A stretch of DNA of 64,000 nucleotides from Gallionella sp. (GCA_017880865.1 JADGRL010000001.1:92146-156145); one strand, 5' to 3'; shown: positions 9,711 to 18,531, counted from the stretch's first letter. Notes: a model not told the origin generated them from the sequence alone. Numbers and translations: made by a program.

Positions 9711-9841
9711 CCTCTATAAATCCAAACTCCGTCGCGATACTGCGTTGCTCATAAAAAATTACTCCTAACATATCAGACATATGCGTCGTCGCAATTTTTT
9801 ACTCGCGCCTTGTCTCGCTTAGGATCTTGGATTTATAGAGG
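9711..9841. repeat. MITE-like palindromic element, 131 bp
   Basis: Perfect 15-bp terminal inverted repeats (CCTCTATAAATCCAA at 9711-9725, its reverse complement at 9827-9841) bound the element. GGG and CCC lie outside as a weaker extension. Inside, the two halves pair imperfectly, including AAAAAATT against AATTTTTT. There is no transposase inside. It fills the gap between the cytochrome b and monoheme cytochrome genes. Confidence 0.7.
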
Positions 9842-9887
9842 CCCCCATAACACATAGTAAAAATTAACCACAACGAAAGGAAATCAA

Positions 9888-10232
9888 ATGAAATCAACTT
9901 TTATCGCCCGCGCCGCGCTGACCATTTTCGCTGCCCTATTCATGAGCGCCGCATCTGCCACCGAGATTGATGCCGATGCCGCAAAAAAACTGGCCAAGCA
10001 CAACGATTGCTTCAAGTGTCATGCCGTGGACAAGGCCAAGAAAGGCCCGTCTTACAAGAGCATTGCCATCAAGTACAAAGGCAAGACCGATGCTGAAGCC
10101 ACACTGATCAAACAAATTACCACGGCACCCAAGGTCAAGCTCGATGACGGTACCGAAGAAGAACACAAGATCATCGACACCAAGGATCAAAAGGAGATGA
10201 AGAATCTGGTGGGCTGGATACTCTCGCTTTAG
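9888..10232 (+). CDS. Small periplasmic class I monoheme cytochrome c
   Basis: The 114-residue precursor has a signal peptide ending near SAASA|TEID, then one heme site, CFKCH, followed by AVDKAKKGPSY. This resembles c551-type cytochromes (GPxY after the heme). Methionine in the late stretch KEMKNLVGW is the only Met after the signal peptide, so it is the candidate sixth ligand. AAAGGA lies before the start. Its place between the cytochrome b and the decaheme protein suggests a periplasmic shuttle, a role comparable to MtoD of Sideroxydans. Equivalence to MtoD is not shown by the sequence alone. Confidence 0.85.
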   Translation: MKSTFIARAALTIFAALFMSAASATEIDADAAKKLAKHNDCFKCHAVDKAKKGPSYKSIAIKYKGKTDAEATLIKQITTAPKVKLDDGTEEEHKIIDTKDQKEMKNLVGWILSL

Positions 10233-10297
10233 TTGGCTGCCGAGACACGGCAAGGTTTTACTTGCTTATGAAATTTGAAAAGCCGGGGGAAAAGATA

Positions 10298-11335
10298 ATG
10301 AAATTATTGCGATGGATGTTAATCCTGATGGCCTTTGTGAGTGCAATGGGAGCGATCGCTCCGGCATTTGCCGAAGATGCGCCACCAGCGGTTATTGAAC
10401 AGAAACCGGCTCAGGACATTGTCTTGAAGGGCGATGCAAAATGCACGAGTTGCCACGACGAAGCTGACGAACCCCAGCCTTCAATGCTCGAATTGCACCC
10501 GCAGGTGCTCAGCATCGGTAAAACCATGCACGGCACGACGGCGGACAGTCGCACGCCGACTTGCACCGACTGCCACGGTGAGAGCGCCAGTCACATCAAC
10601 CACAAAGGCAGCGACAAGCCGCCCAAAGCAGATCGCACTTTCGGCAAGAATACGGTCACTCCCGCTGCGGAACGCAATGAAGCCTGCATGCGTTGTCACC
10701 AGAAAGATGCCAGCCGCCACTTGTGGATGGGCAGTGCGCATGAAAGCCACGATGTGGCCTGCACCTCATGCCACCAGATACACACGGCTCATGACAAGGT
10801 CAGGGACAAGCGCACCCAGCCCGAAGTGTGTTTCACCTGCCATAAGGAACAACGCGCGCAGGTCAACAAACAATCTCACCATCCCATACTGGAAGGCAAA
10901 GTGAGTTGTTCAGATTGCCATAACCCGCACGGCTCGGTTGGACCGAAGCTGATGAAGCGCGATAGTGTCGTCGAGACCTGCTACACCTGCCACATGGAGA
11001 AACGCGGGCCGTTCGTGCATAACCATCAACCGGTCAATGACGACTGCACGAATTGCCATATGCCGCACGGAACCACTGCCGACAACCTGCTCAAGGCGCG
11101 TCCGCCGCTGGTTTGCTACCAGTGCCATAGCGGGCACGGCACTCCCGGCATTGCCGGTATTGCACCGGGAATCAGCGGGTCGGTAAACGTTCCTGGGGTT
11201 AGCGGCAACAGCGCCAAGGCCAACACCAACATCGAGCAAGGGCGCGGCTGTCTGAACTGCCATACCGAAATTCACGGCAGCAATAACCCGAACGGCGGAC
11301 AGAATCTTCTGCCCCCAGCTTTCTTCCTGCGCTGA
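10298..11335 (+). CDS. mtoA: Decaheme cytochrome c, MtoA/MtrA/DmsE family
   Basis: The 345-residue precursor has a signal peptide ending AFA|EDAPP and exactly ten CXXCH motifs. It ends with the family-typical CLNCHTEIHGSNNPNGG and FLR. MtrA-type proteins sit inside a beta-barrel porin and carry electrons through the outer membrane. The porin gene follows 14 bp downstream. No outer-surface MtrC/OmcA-like cytochrome is present, as in MtoAB and PioAB systems thought to oxidise Fe(II). An ATG at 10262 is in frame, but GGGGGAA precedes the ATG at 10298 and the signal peptide starts there. Direction of electron flow is inferred from context. Confidence 0.85.
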   Translation: MKLLRWMLILMAFVSAMGAIAPAFAEDAPPAVIEQKPAQDIVLKGDAKCTSCHDEADEPQPSMLELHPQVLSIGKTMHGTTADSRTPTCTDCHGESASHINHKGSDKPPKADRTFGKNTVTPAAERNEACMRCHQKDASRHLWMGSAHESHDVACTSCHQIHTAHDKVRDKRTQPEVCFTCHKEQRAQVNKQSHHPILEGKVSCSDCHNPHGSVGPKLMKRDSVVETCYTCHMEKRGPFVHNHQPVNDDCTNCHMPHGTTADNLLKARPPLVCYQCHSGHGTPGIAGIAPGISGSVNVPGVSGNSAKANTNIEQGRGCLNCHTEIHGSNNPNGGQNLLPPAFFLR

Positions 11336-11349
11336 TCTGGAGACCCATC

Positions 11350-13644
11350 ATGATAAACAAAAATACACACAAGGCTTTTCGTTTATTGCCCATTGCAGCA
11401 GTCCTGCTGGCTGCATTTGGTGACGTCCATGCGCAGGAGAATGCCGAAGTTAAGGAACTGATAACCCCGGATAGTGCGATCAGTGCCGGTGTCGGTGTGG
11501 TTAACAACACCTCTGATGCGAAGCGCTTCGGGCAATATACCGGGATGAACCAAGGCGGCGCTTACGGTCTGCTCGACTTCGATTTGATCAAGCGGAACGA
11601 TGCCACGGGCACCTGGACGACGTTGCTGGGGCGCAATCTTGGCCTTGATACACGGGAAATCGCCTTGTCTCAGCAGAAGCAGGGAGACTGGAAGTACAAG
11701 TTTGACTATAACGAGATCGTCCGCCGAGATCCCTATACGATCCATACCGGCATGACTGGCATAGGCACGACAACTCCCACCGTGAATTTGATCGCGACTC
11801 CCACGATGCCGGCTACCTGGGCAACGGCAAACGGCCTCGCTCCCAGCAACGGGGTGGCCGGTTCCGACGTGGACTTAAAGATCAAACGCACGGCCTTAGG
11901 GATCAGCGGAGAAAAGTGGCTGACGCCTGAATTGCAGTTTGAGGCCGGCTTTAAGAATGAAGACAAGAAGGGCGCCCGCATGTTTGGACGGGTCGGTATT
12001 GATTCCGCCGAAATGGGGCTCAGGCCTACCATAGGCACAGGTGGTGCAGGCGCCACTGGCAATTGGGCCATGTTGCTGACGCCTGAGCCGATCAATTCAA
12101 CCACTAGCCAATTTGAGGCGAAGATGAATTTCAGCAGGGACAAGTTGTCCCTCACGGGAGGTTATTTCGGCTCTTTTTATACCAACCATTTTGGCAGCCT
12201 TTCCCCCACGGTGCCGGACATCCTGAATCGCGGGCCGCTCTGGAATGGCGGGCCCGCCGGTTCGTCGACCATAGCCCAGCTTGCGTCCGCCCCCGTTGCG
12301 TTGCCACCCGATAATCAGGCGCATCAGCTTTATCTCGCAGGAAACTGGGCTTATTCGTCCACCACCCGCACGAACTTCAAGTTGGCCTACACCCATGCGA
12401 CGCAAAACGAAAGTTTTGCCGCGCAAGGATTGACCCCAGCCGCCACCGCCCCGGCAAGCCTAGGGGGCGTGGTGGATACCACGCTCGTGCAAACGGGATT
12501 GTCGATGCGTCCGGCGAAGGATCTGTCCGTCAACGCCAGCCTGCGCTACGAAGATCGCGCGGATCGCACACCAGTCTATGTGTATAACACCAGCACGGCC
12601 AGCGTAGGGCTGAACAATACGACCAACTGGCCGTCTGCATCGCAGACCCGTACCAACGCCAAGCTGGATGGAACCTATCGTTTACCCGCAGGATATTCCG
12701 CGACTCTGGGGACCGATTGGGAACGCAAGAATGCGCCGCTGCCACCGGCAAAAACAGCCATTTTCGCGAACCAGGTCTTCTTCCGTCCGCAGCTGGATGA
12801 ATACGGGGTGCATGGCGAGTTGCGAAAAACCATGGCTGAAACTTTAAGTGGTGCCATCGGGGTCGAGTATAAACAGCGCAGGGGCAATGGGGATTGGGTT
12901 AGCTCATCCGCAGTGGCTGGCAATCCGATTGTCCCGGTCGCGGGCACACTGAACAATGTCTTGGCGGACATGTACATGGACCGCAATCGCACCAAGTTGA
13001 AAGGCTCTCTCGACTGGTCACCGTCGGATCGACTTTCCTTGCAGGCGGCGCTCGAGCACGCACAGGATGATTACCAGCGGGCGGCCCCTGTTCCTGCCGT
13101 CGCCGTTACCCCGGGGGCGCGGGTTGTCATCATCGATTCATTGACGCTGGATAGCTCCTACACACTGTCTGAAGACTGGAGGCTGAACGGCTATTGGACA
13201 CACAGTGAAAACAGATGGAACGTCAACAAAATCGCCATATCCGATGACACCCGCAACTACACGGAAACCGTTGGTCTCGGCATCAAGGGCAAGGCGACCG
13301 GTCGTCTGGATATAGGGGCCGATATCCTGGCTACCCGTGACACGACCACCTTCAGTAATATGCCGGCTGCCGGCAATATCGCCGGATGGAATGGACAGCC
13401 TCTTCCCGGAAACTTCCTGCCTAAGATCCATTACAACACGGAGAAGCTGAACCTGTTTGCCAAGTACGCCCTCCAGAAGAGTTCCGATGTCCTGATGAAC
13501 GTCGGCTACCAGCACTTCAAGACCGACGATTGGCAGTGGGGCTACAACGGCATTCCATTCCTGTATTCCGACAACACGACCGTTTCTCAACCCATGACCC
13601 AGCATCTATGGTTCGTTGCTGCGCGCTACATTTATACGTTCTAG
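11350..13644 (+). CDS. mtoB: MtrB/PioB family decaheme-associated outer-membrane porin
   Basis: The 764-residue precursor has a signal peptide ending VHA|QEN. The mature N-terminus (SAISAGVGVVNN, RFGQYTGMNQGGAYGLLDFDL) is the MtrB/PioB family start. Alternating amphipathic strands follow to a C-terminal aromatic (FVAARYIYTF), as expected of a large beta-barrel. It would form the sheath around the decaheme cytochrome encoded just upstream. The CXXC found near the N-terminus of Shewanella MtrB is absent. GGAGA precedes the ATG. The gene converges on pth with a 34-bp gap. Confidence 0.85.
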   Translation: MINKNTHKAFRLLPIAAVLLAAFGDVHAQENAEVKELITPDSAISAGVGVVNNTSDAKRFGQYTGMNQGGAYGLLDFDLIKRNDATGTWTTLLGRNLGLDTREIALSQQKQGDWKYKFDYNEIVRRDPYTIHTGMTGIGTTTPTVNLIATPTMPATWATANGLAPSNGVAGSDVDLKIKRTALGISGEKWLTPELQFEAGFKNEDKKGARMFGRVGIDSAEMGLRPTIGTGGAGATGNWAMLLTPEPINSTTSQFEAKMNFSRDKLSLTGGYFGSFYTNHFGSLSPTVPDILNRGPLWNGGPAGSSTIAQLASAPVALPPDNQAHQLYLAGNWAYSSTTRTNFKLAYTHATQNESFAAQGLTPAATAPASLGGVVDTTLVQTGLSMRPAKDLSVNASLRYEDRADRTPVYVYNTSTASVGLNNTTNWPSASQTRTNAKLDGTYRLPAGYSATLGTDWERKNAPLPPAKTAIFANQVFFRPQLDEYGVHGELRKTMAETLSGAIGVEYKQRRGNGDWVSSSAVAGNPIVPVAGTLNNVLADMYMDRNRTKLKGSLDWSPSDRLSLQAALEHAQDDYQRAAPVPAVAVTPGARVVIIDSLTLDSSYTLSEDWRLNGYWTHSENRWNVNKIAISDDTRNYTETVGLGIKGKATGRLDIGADILATRDTTTFSNMPAAGNIAGWNGQPLPGNFLPKIHYNTEKLNLFAKYALQKSSDVLMNVGYQHFKTDDWQWGYNGIPFLYSDNTTVSQPMTQHLWFVAARYIYTF

Positions 13645-13678
13645 GCCAGTGCAAGCAGGTGAACTGAATGGGCTGGAA

Positions 13679-14263
13679 TTACGCGCTATGCAGCTTCAAC
13701 ATCGCCGCTTCGGTCTTGCCTTCGATGACCAGATGCGCGATGTTTAGCGCTTGCTGCATGGCCGCGTCGATCAGATCGCGCTCTTCGCGGCGCGGATCAT
13801 TCAGCACATAGTTGGCCACTTCGGCACGGTCGCCGGGATGGCCGATGCCGATGCGCAGCCGCCAGAACTCCTTCGCTCCCAGATGCGAGATGATGTCTTT
13901 CAGGCCGTTATGCCCACCGTGTCCGCCGCCCATTTTCAGGCGTGCCACGCCCGGCGGTAAATCCAACTCGTCATGCACCACCAGCATTTCCGCCGGTTCA
14001 ATTTTGTAGAACTGCGCCAGCGCGCCGACAGCCCGGCCACTGAGGTTCATGAAGGTTTGCGGCTTGAGCAACAACACTTCATGTCCATGCAACGACCCGC
14101 GCGCCGTCAGGCCGTGGAATTTGCTCTCACTTTTAAAATTTAACTTTTGTTCGCGCGCGAATTCGTCCACCCACCGGAAACCGACGTTGTGCCGGGTGGT
14201 CTCATATTCGCGTCCGGGGTTGCCCAGACCAACAATCAAACGTATCGCAGTCATGCCGTTCAT
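13679..14263 (-). CDS. pth: Peptidyl-tRNA hydrolase
   Basis: Pth releases peptides from prematurely dropped peptidyl-tRNAs. The 194-residue protein shows [21 protein letters not shown], with the catalytic His in TRHNVGF and the substrate-binding Asn in GNPG, and later [11 protein letters not shown] and [14 protein letters not shown] second in-frame ATG at 14254 (MTAIRLIVG) is equally likely as the start. It lies downstream of rplY in the conserved prs-rplY-pth order and is normally followed by ychF, which here is displaced. Confidence 0.95.
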   Translation of the reverse strand: MNGMTAIRLIVGLGNPGREYETTRHNVGFRWVDEFAREQKLNFKSESKFHGLTARGSLHGHEVLLLKPQTFMNLSGRAVGALAQFYKIEPAEMLVVHDELDLPPGVARLKMGGGHGGHNGLKDIISHLGAKEFWRLRIGIGHPGDRAEVANYVLNDPRREERDLIDAAMQQALNIAHLVIEGKTEAAMLKLHSA

Positions 14264-14290
14264 AGAGCCTGAATGAATGGTGCCTGAATG

Positions 14291-14328
14291 AAAAAACCCG
14301 CCATGCCAGTATCAGCAATGACGGGTTT
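14291..14328 (-). terminator. Rho-independent terminator after rplY
   Basis: On the minus strand AAACCCGTCAT pairs with ATGGCGGGTTT around a loop of about a dozen bases, with one bulge, and the stem runs into a T tract. It lies between the rplY stop and the pth start, so pth may have its own promoter or be reached by read-through. Confidence 0.6.
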
Positions 14329-14343
14329 ATGCAGCCAGCCGAG

Positions 14344-15051
14344 TTACTTGGCTTTGGCGGCTGGGGCTTTAGCAGCAGGAGCTTTAGCCGCAACCTTGGC
14401 GGCGCCAGCAGCAACAGCAGGTGCGGCGGCTGCCGAGGCTGCTGCTGCCGCATCGGCCTCGGCAGTCACTTCAGCTTCCATCATGCCACGCGGCACTTGC
14501 ACGGTGGCTACCACAGCGTCTGTGGTATGTGTGCCGTGTGTGGCAGCTTCCACGCCCTTGGGCATCTTCAGGTCAGCCACGTGTATGGAATGACCCAGTG
14601 TCATATGCGACAAGTCCACTTCGATGAAGGCTGGCAGATCCTTGGGCAAACAAGTGATGTCCAGTTCGGTCTTCACGTGACTGATCTTGCCACCTTCTTT
14701 CACGCCTGGCGCGATGTCCGCATTCATGAAATGCAGCGGCACTTTGATATGCATCTTTTTGTTCGCGTCCACGCGCTGGAAGTCGATGTGCTGGACTTGC
14801 TGGCGGAACGGGTGCATCACGAAATCGCGCAACTGCACGGATTCTTTTTTTCCATCCAGAATCAGCGTCAGGATCGAAGCGTGGAAAGCTTCCACGCGCA
14901 GCTTGTGGTACAGCTCATTGTGATCGATGTCAATATTGTGTACGTCACCTACGCCATAAACAACACCTGGCACGCGGCCGGTGTTACGCAGACGGCGGCT
15001 CGCACCCGTACCTTGCGTTTTGCGGGTTGTTGCATTGATTTCAATTGTCAT
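14344..15051 (-). CDS. rplY: 50S ribosomal protein L25 / general stress protein Ctc
   Basis: The 235-residue long-form L25 binds 5S rRNA. It starts [22 protein letters not shown], the standard N-terminal 5S-binding domain, continues with a TL5-like C-terminal domain ([31 protein letters not shown]), and ends in an Ala/Lys-rich tail (repeated APAAKA). GGAGAAG precedes the ATG at 15051; an upstream in-frame start at 15099 would add an untypical leader. It follows prs on the same strand. Confidence 0.95.
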   Translation of the reverse strand: MTIEINATTRKTQGTGASRRLRNTGRVPGVVYGVGDVHNIDIDHNELYHKLRVEAFHASILTLILDGKKESVQLRDFVMHPFRQQVQHIDFQRVDANKKMHIKVPLHFMNADIAPGVKEGGKISHVKTELDITCLPKDLPAFIEVDLSHMTLGHSIHVADLKMPKGVEAATHGTHTTDAVVATVQVPRGMMEAEVTAEADAAAAASAAAAPAVAAGAAKVAAKAPAAKAPAAKAK

Positions 15052-15131
15052 TTTACTTCTCCAAAAAACAGAATCGTCCGCGACCAGACGATTCAACATT
15101 TGCGGCAGCCAACATGGCTGCTGCTAAAAAC

Positions 15132-16082
15132 TTATTCCGTGAACAGGGAACTCACCGATTCTTCGTTGTTGATGCGGCGTATCGTTTCTGCCAGCAATTC
15201 CGCCGTGCTCAATTGGCGGATGCGTTTGCAGTTCTTCGCCGCTTCGCTCAGCGGGATGGTGTCGGTGATCACCAACTCATCCATCGCGGAATTTTCGATG
15301 CGCTCGATCGCAGGTCCAGACAGTACCGCATGGGTACAGTAAGCCAGTACGCGTGTCGCACCTTTTTCCTTCAGTGCGTTGGCGGCTTCGCACAGCGTGT
15401 TGGCGGTATCCACCATGTCGTCCATGATCAGACAGGTACGTCCCGCTACATCTCCGATGATGTTCATCACCTTGGCCACGTTCGGCTTGGGGCGGCGTTT
15501 GTCGATAATCGCGAGATCCGCATCCAGTTGCTTCGCCAGCGCGCGGGCACGTACCACGCCGCCCACATCCGGCGACACCACAATCAGATTCGGGTAGTTG
15601 TGCTTCCATACGTCGGACAGCAGGATCGGGCTGGCGTAAATATTATCCACCGGAATATCGAAGAAGCCCTGAATCTGGTCGGAGTGCAAATCCATCGTCA
15701 ACAGACGATCCACACCGGCGCTACTCAACATATCGGCCACCACTTTTGCGGTAATCGCGACACGAGCCGAACGCGGGCGACGATCCTGGCGCGCGTAGCC
15801 AAAATACGGCATCGCGGCGGTGATACGTCCGGCGGAAGCGCGTTTCAATGCGTCCACCATCACCATTACTTCCATCAGATTGTCATTGGTCGGCGCGCAA
15901 GTGGATTGCAGCACGAACACATCCCTGCCACGCACATTCTCAAGGAGCTCGACCATCACTTCACCGTCGGAGAAACGCCCCACCGTGGCGCGACCGAGAT
16001 TAATATGCAGATGCTTTGCGACCGCTTCAGCGAGCTTGGGATTGGCATTACCGGTGAACACCATCAGGCTGTCGTAGGACAC
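15132..16082 (-). CDS. prs: Ribose-phosphate pyrophosphokinase
   Basis: PRPP synthase makes phosphoribosyl pyrophosphate from ribose 5-phosphate and ATP, for purines, pyrimidines, NAD, histidine and tryptophan. The 316-residue length is standard. It has [16 protein letters not shown], the flexible loop [13 protein letters not shown], the metal-binding [18 protein letters not shown] and the PRPP loop [13 protein letters not shown]. It is the gene after tRNA-Gln in the conserved ispE-tRNA-Gln-prs-rplY-pth block, and supplies the precursor used by the his genes near 55-59 kb. Confidence 0.97.
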   Translation of the reverse strand: MSYDSLMVFTGNANPKLAEAVAKHLHINLGRATVGRFSDGEVMVELLENVRGRDVFVLQSTCAPTNDNLMEVMVMVDALKRASAGRITAAMPYFGYARQDRRPRSARVAITAKVVADMLSSAGVDRLLTMDLHSDQIQGFFDIPVDNIYASPILLSDVWKHNYPNLIVVSPDVGGVVRARALAKQLDADLAIIDKRRPKPNVAKVMNIIGDVAGRTCLIMDDMVDTANTLCEAANALKEKGATRVLAYCTHAVLSGPAIERIENSAMDELVITDTIPLSEAAKNCKRIRQLSTAELLAETIRRINNEESVSSLFTE

Positions 16083-16112
16083 GTGAACCCCTTAAAGAAT
16101 CAAAACACACAA

Positions 16113-16218
16113 CAGGGGCTATCGCCCCGGTAAACCAACTGAGGGCTCACGCCCCGGTAAACTACAGAGGCTGGCGCCCCGATAGAACAACACGTGCTCA
16201 CGCCCCGCTAATGAGACA
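16113..16218. repeat. Four-unit tandem repeat of small hairpins (~26-bp period)
   Basis: Four imperfect copies of GGGCTCACGCCCCGGTAAAC-like sequence begin near 16116, 16143, 16169 and 16194. In the first copies GGGGC-TATC-GCCCC and GGGC-TCAC-GCCC can fold into small stem-loops. The array lies in the short gap between tRNA-Gln and prs and would be in their common transcript. Confidence 0.65.
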
Positions 16219-16231
16219 GGACGCCTGAAAC

Positions 16232-16306
16232 TGGCTGAGGAGGTAGGGATCGAACCTACGAATGCTGGAATCAAAATCCAGTGCCTTACCACTTGGCGAC
16301 TCCCCA
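16232..16306 (-). tRNA. tRNA-Gln (TTG anticodon)
   Basis: The 75-nt gene includes an encoded CCA end. Acceptor TGGGGAG pairs with CTCCTCA (one G-U type pair). The anticodon stem CTGGA/TCCAG holds the loop TTTTGAT, giving anticodon TTG. The T arm is TAGG-TTCGAAC-CTA. It sits 8 bp after ispE and before prs, the usual betaproteobacterial place. Confidence 0.96.
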
Positions 16307-16314
16307 ATAAACTT

Positions 16315-17199
16315 TTACTGCACCCAATCATGCAACGGATGCTTTGCTAAACCTTGCGCCACCACGCCGCGCATGCCATTTTGATCACGCATATCGGGCG
16401 GCAACTGCTTTAATACGGCCTCAGCCTGGTCGCGGCTGGCAAACTCGGCGAACACACAAGCCCCTGATCCGGTCATCATCGCTTTGCCAAATTGATCGAG
16501 CCAAGCTATATAACTCGCCACTTCCGGGTAGAGATCGCACACTACGGATTGCAGATCATTGTGAAGCCGGTGCTCGTCGCGATGTTGCCGTTCCCCAAGC
16601 GACCATTCCGAAAGGGCGCGCATTGTGATGGAAACCGTATCGCGTGTCAATTCTGGATGCGCAAAAATCTGTGCGGTCGGCACGTGTACCGGCGGGAACA
16701 GCACCACATACCATGCCTGCGGCAGCGGATAGGCCTGCAACTTTTCGCCCACACCCTCGGCAAACGCGTTCTCGCCGAACACGAACACCGGCACATCCGC
16801 GCCCAGCCTCAAGCCTAATTGCATTAAGCGGCTACGCGACAAACCCAGCGACCACAAGCGATTGAGCGCGATCAGCGTGGTCGCCGCATCCGAGCTGCCG
16901 CCACCTAAGCCCCCGCCCATCGGGATGCGCTTTTCCACCGTGATGTCCACCCCCTGCACGCATCCGGTCTCGCTTTGCAACAGGCGCGCCGCGCGCACGC
17001 ACAAATCCTGCTCCTCCGCCACGCCCTCGACCACATTGGCGCGATGCACCACGCCGTCTTCGCGCAAACTAAAATGCAGCGTGTCGTGCAGGTCGATGAA
17101 GCGGAACAGGGTTTGCAGCAGATGATAGCCGTCCGCACGCCGTCCTATGACATGCAGAAATAAATTTAATTTTGCGGGGGCAGGACAGGTAAGCTTCAT
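16315..17199 (-). CDS. ispE: 4-diphosphocytidyl-2-C-methyl-D-erythritol kinase
   Basis: IspE phosphorylates CDP-ME in the MEP isoprenoid pathway. The 294-residue GHMP kinase starts MKLTCPAPAKLNLFLHVIGRRADGYH, has the ATP loop PMGGGLGGGSSDAATTL, and the third motif MTGSGACVFAEF near the C-terminus. It lies directly upstream of tRNA-Gln; lolB precedes it, separated by about 190 bp holding a REP-like repeat. Length and motifs are normal. Confidence 0.96.
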   Translation of the reverse strand: MKLTCPAPAKLNLFLHVIGRRADGYHLLQTLFRFIDLHDTLHFSLREDGVVHRANVVEGVAEEQDLCVRAARLLQSETGCVQGVDITVEKRIPMGGGLGGGSSDAATTLIALNRLWSLGLSRSRLMQLGLRLGADVPVFVFGENAFAEGVGEKLQAYPLPQAWYVVLFPPVHVPTAQIFAHPELTRDTVSITMRALSEWSLGERQHRDEHRLHNDLQSVVCDLYPEVASYIAWLDQFGKAMMTGSGACVFAEFASRDQAEAVLKQLPPDMRDQNGMRGVVAQGLAKHPLHDWVQ

Positions 17200-17265
17200 T
17201 CCAAATAATCCATTAGCGATTTTTAATAATGTTCGATACGTCTATTAAAGCTTGCAGCATCAGAT

Positions 17266-17391
17266 GTAGGAGCCCGATTCATCGGGCGATTGTGTGGCAA
17301 GCAATCGCGCAATACCCACAGGGTACAAGAACCTTTCCGAGGTAAATTGTGCTCCTACGAGGCATATGGGTTGTAATGAATTATCTGGCTT
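17266..17391. repeat. REP-like palindromic repeat with conserved tail, copy 1
   Basis: GTAGGAGCCCGATTCATCGG at the left and AATTGTGCTCCTAC at the right (17266-17358) enclose a variable middle with CGCGCAAT. A tail TAATGAATTATCTGG follows at about 17374. Related copies occur at 35908-36000 and 50443-50539, and a minimal form at 23403-23430. It occupies the lolB-ispE gap. Confidence 0.7.
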
Positions 17392-17969
17392 CATTGCGGA
17401 TTCCATTCCCACTCGTCGATCAGCAATTGCACCTGCAAATCTTCATGGCTCAACTGCAAGCGCGCAGGCAAACTGTCCGGCTTGCCGTCGGCGTAGCGCA
17501 GATAGCGCACTTCCCAACCATCCTGACGCAGCACGGTGATTCTGCCCGCGCTATCACGCTCGATTTGCGCGGGACTTGCGGGATCCGCCATGCCCAGCAC
17601 CCAATGATGCAAACCATTCAGCGGCAAATGCCAACCCAGCACTTGCTCCATCAGCGATTCCGCATCTACATCCTGATAATGTTTGTCTCCGTTATCAAGC
17701 GTCGCATTGCGATCGTCGCGATAAACGCGCGCGGCAGTTTGCCCTAACGGGTTGAGCAGCAGAATTTCATCGGATTGCACCTGATGCATCCAGTGCAGCC
17801 CGGCGGATTGGCGTGTTTCCTGATGCTTGATCGAAATGCGTCCGTTCATCGCGAACGGCGCGGATTCAGCCTGTGCGGGGTGCGCAACTTGTGACGTTGG
17901 TAAAGACGCGCAGCCGCCCAGCATCGCCAATAAAACCAGCAGCTTCAGGAAAACTCTAAAAATCCACAT
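17391..17969 (-). CDS. lolB: Outer-membrane lipoprotein LolB
   Basis: LolB receives lipoproteins from LolA and inserts them in the outer membrane. The 192-residue precursor has a lipobox LAMLGGC near residues 14-20. Its body has the LolB pattern FAMNGRISIKHQETRQSAGLHWMHQ, LLLNPLGQTAARV, and the late GWEVRYLRYADGKPDSLPARL. Its start overlaps the end of an unrelated hypothetical gene by 14 bp and has no clear ribosome site of its own, suggesting translational coupling. In related genomes a TPR gene is the direct upstream neighbour. Confidence 0.92.
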   Translation of the reverse strand: MWIFRVFLKLLVLLAMLGGCASLPTSQVAHPAQAESAPFAMNGRISIKHQETRQSAGLHWMHQVQSDEILLLNPLGQTAARVYRDDRNATLDNGDKHYQDVDAESLMEQVLGWHLPLNGLHHWVLGMADPASPAQIERDSAGRITVLRQDGWEVRYLRYADGKPDSLPARLQLSHEDLQVQLLIDEWEWNPQ

Positions 17970-18531
17970 TGCGTTCGAGATTGGTTAAGATCAATCGAGT
18001 CTGACCCCATTTATTTCCATTTATTTCCAAATCAATACCCAATGAACCCGATGCCGGTTTAGGGTTAAGTTTGATAAGCGTGGGGGCGGGGGCGGGACAC
18101 AGCGGCACGGTATCATTAATAGCAACGGAGACAATAAGGTTCTCCACTATCTTGTAATACTTACCTTCGAACTCAGCCATGAAGACCGCTTTATCGTTCC
18201 CCAAGTAGCCAGGTTCTGGAGTATAAAGATAACCCTGCCCAGTAGAATCAGGCGTAAATGTTCCATGCTTAGGCGCTTCCAGTAAGGTGATTTTGATGGA
18301 AGCTAATGCGGTTCTATCGTCTAAGATATCTCGATTATTTTGGTTTCCCAAAGATACTGCGAGCCAACCAGCAGGGGTTGCCCATCCCTCAACCCCACTC
18401 TGAAATTCATCACATGTTTTCAGTAAGTAAATAGGTTGTTGGGTGTTACTCCCCGCACCAGACACTGCTGCCTGCGCCAACACGATAGGAGCATCTTGTA
18501 TCGGCGTATAAGGTATATCCATCGTGAACAT
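17956..18531 (-). CDS. Hypothetical protein inserted upstream of lolB
   Basis: The 191-residue product is not recognised. The N-terminus has no clear signal peptide. The middle contains HGTFTPDSTGQGYLYTPEPGYLGNDKAVFMAEFEGKYYK-like sequence typical of Ig-like or cadherin-like bacterial surface domains, which suggests an extracytoplasmic beta-sandwich. The last ~20 codons, including KWGQTRLIL, are encoded by an A-rich repeat that reads GGGGTCAGACTCGATTGAT on the coding strand, a sequence resembling dispersed intergenic repeats. AGGAGAAG precedes the ATG. It splits the usual TPR-lolB pair, which points to late insertion. Confidence 0.55.
   Translation of the reverse strand: MFTMDIPYTPIQDAPIVLAQAAVSGAGSNTQQPIYLLKTCDEFQSGVEGWATPAGWLAVSLGNQNNRDILDDRTALASIKITLLEAPKHGTFTPDSTGQGYLYTPEPGYLGNDKAVFMAEFEGKYYKIVENLIVSVAINDTVPLCPAPAPTLIKLNPKPASGSLGIDLEINGNKWGQTRLILTNLERNVDF

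Noticed and set aside
14329..16133. Plus-strand open frames opposite rplY and prs
   Set aside because: Both lie opposite well-identified genes and show the His/Gln-rich composition typical of antisense frames.
16113..16218. Possible CRISPR array
   Set aside because: Units follow each other directly at ~26 bp with no unique spacers, and no cas genes are near.
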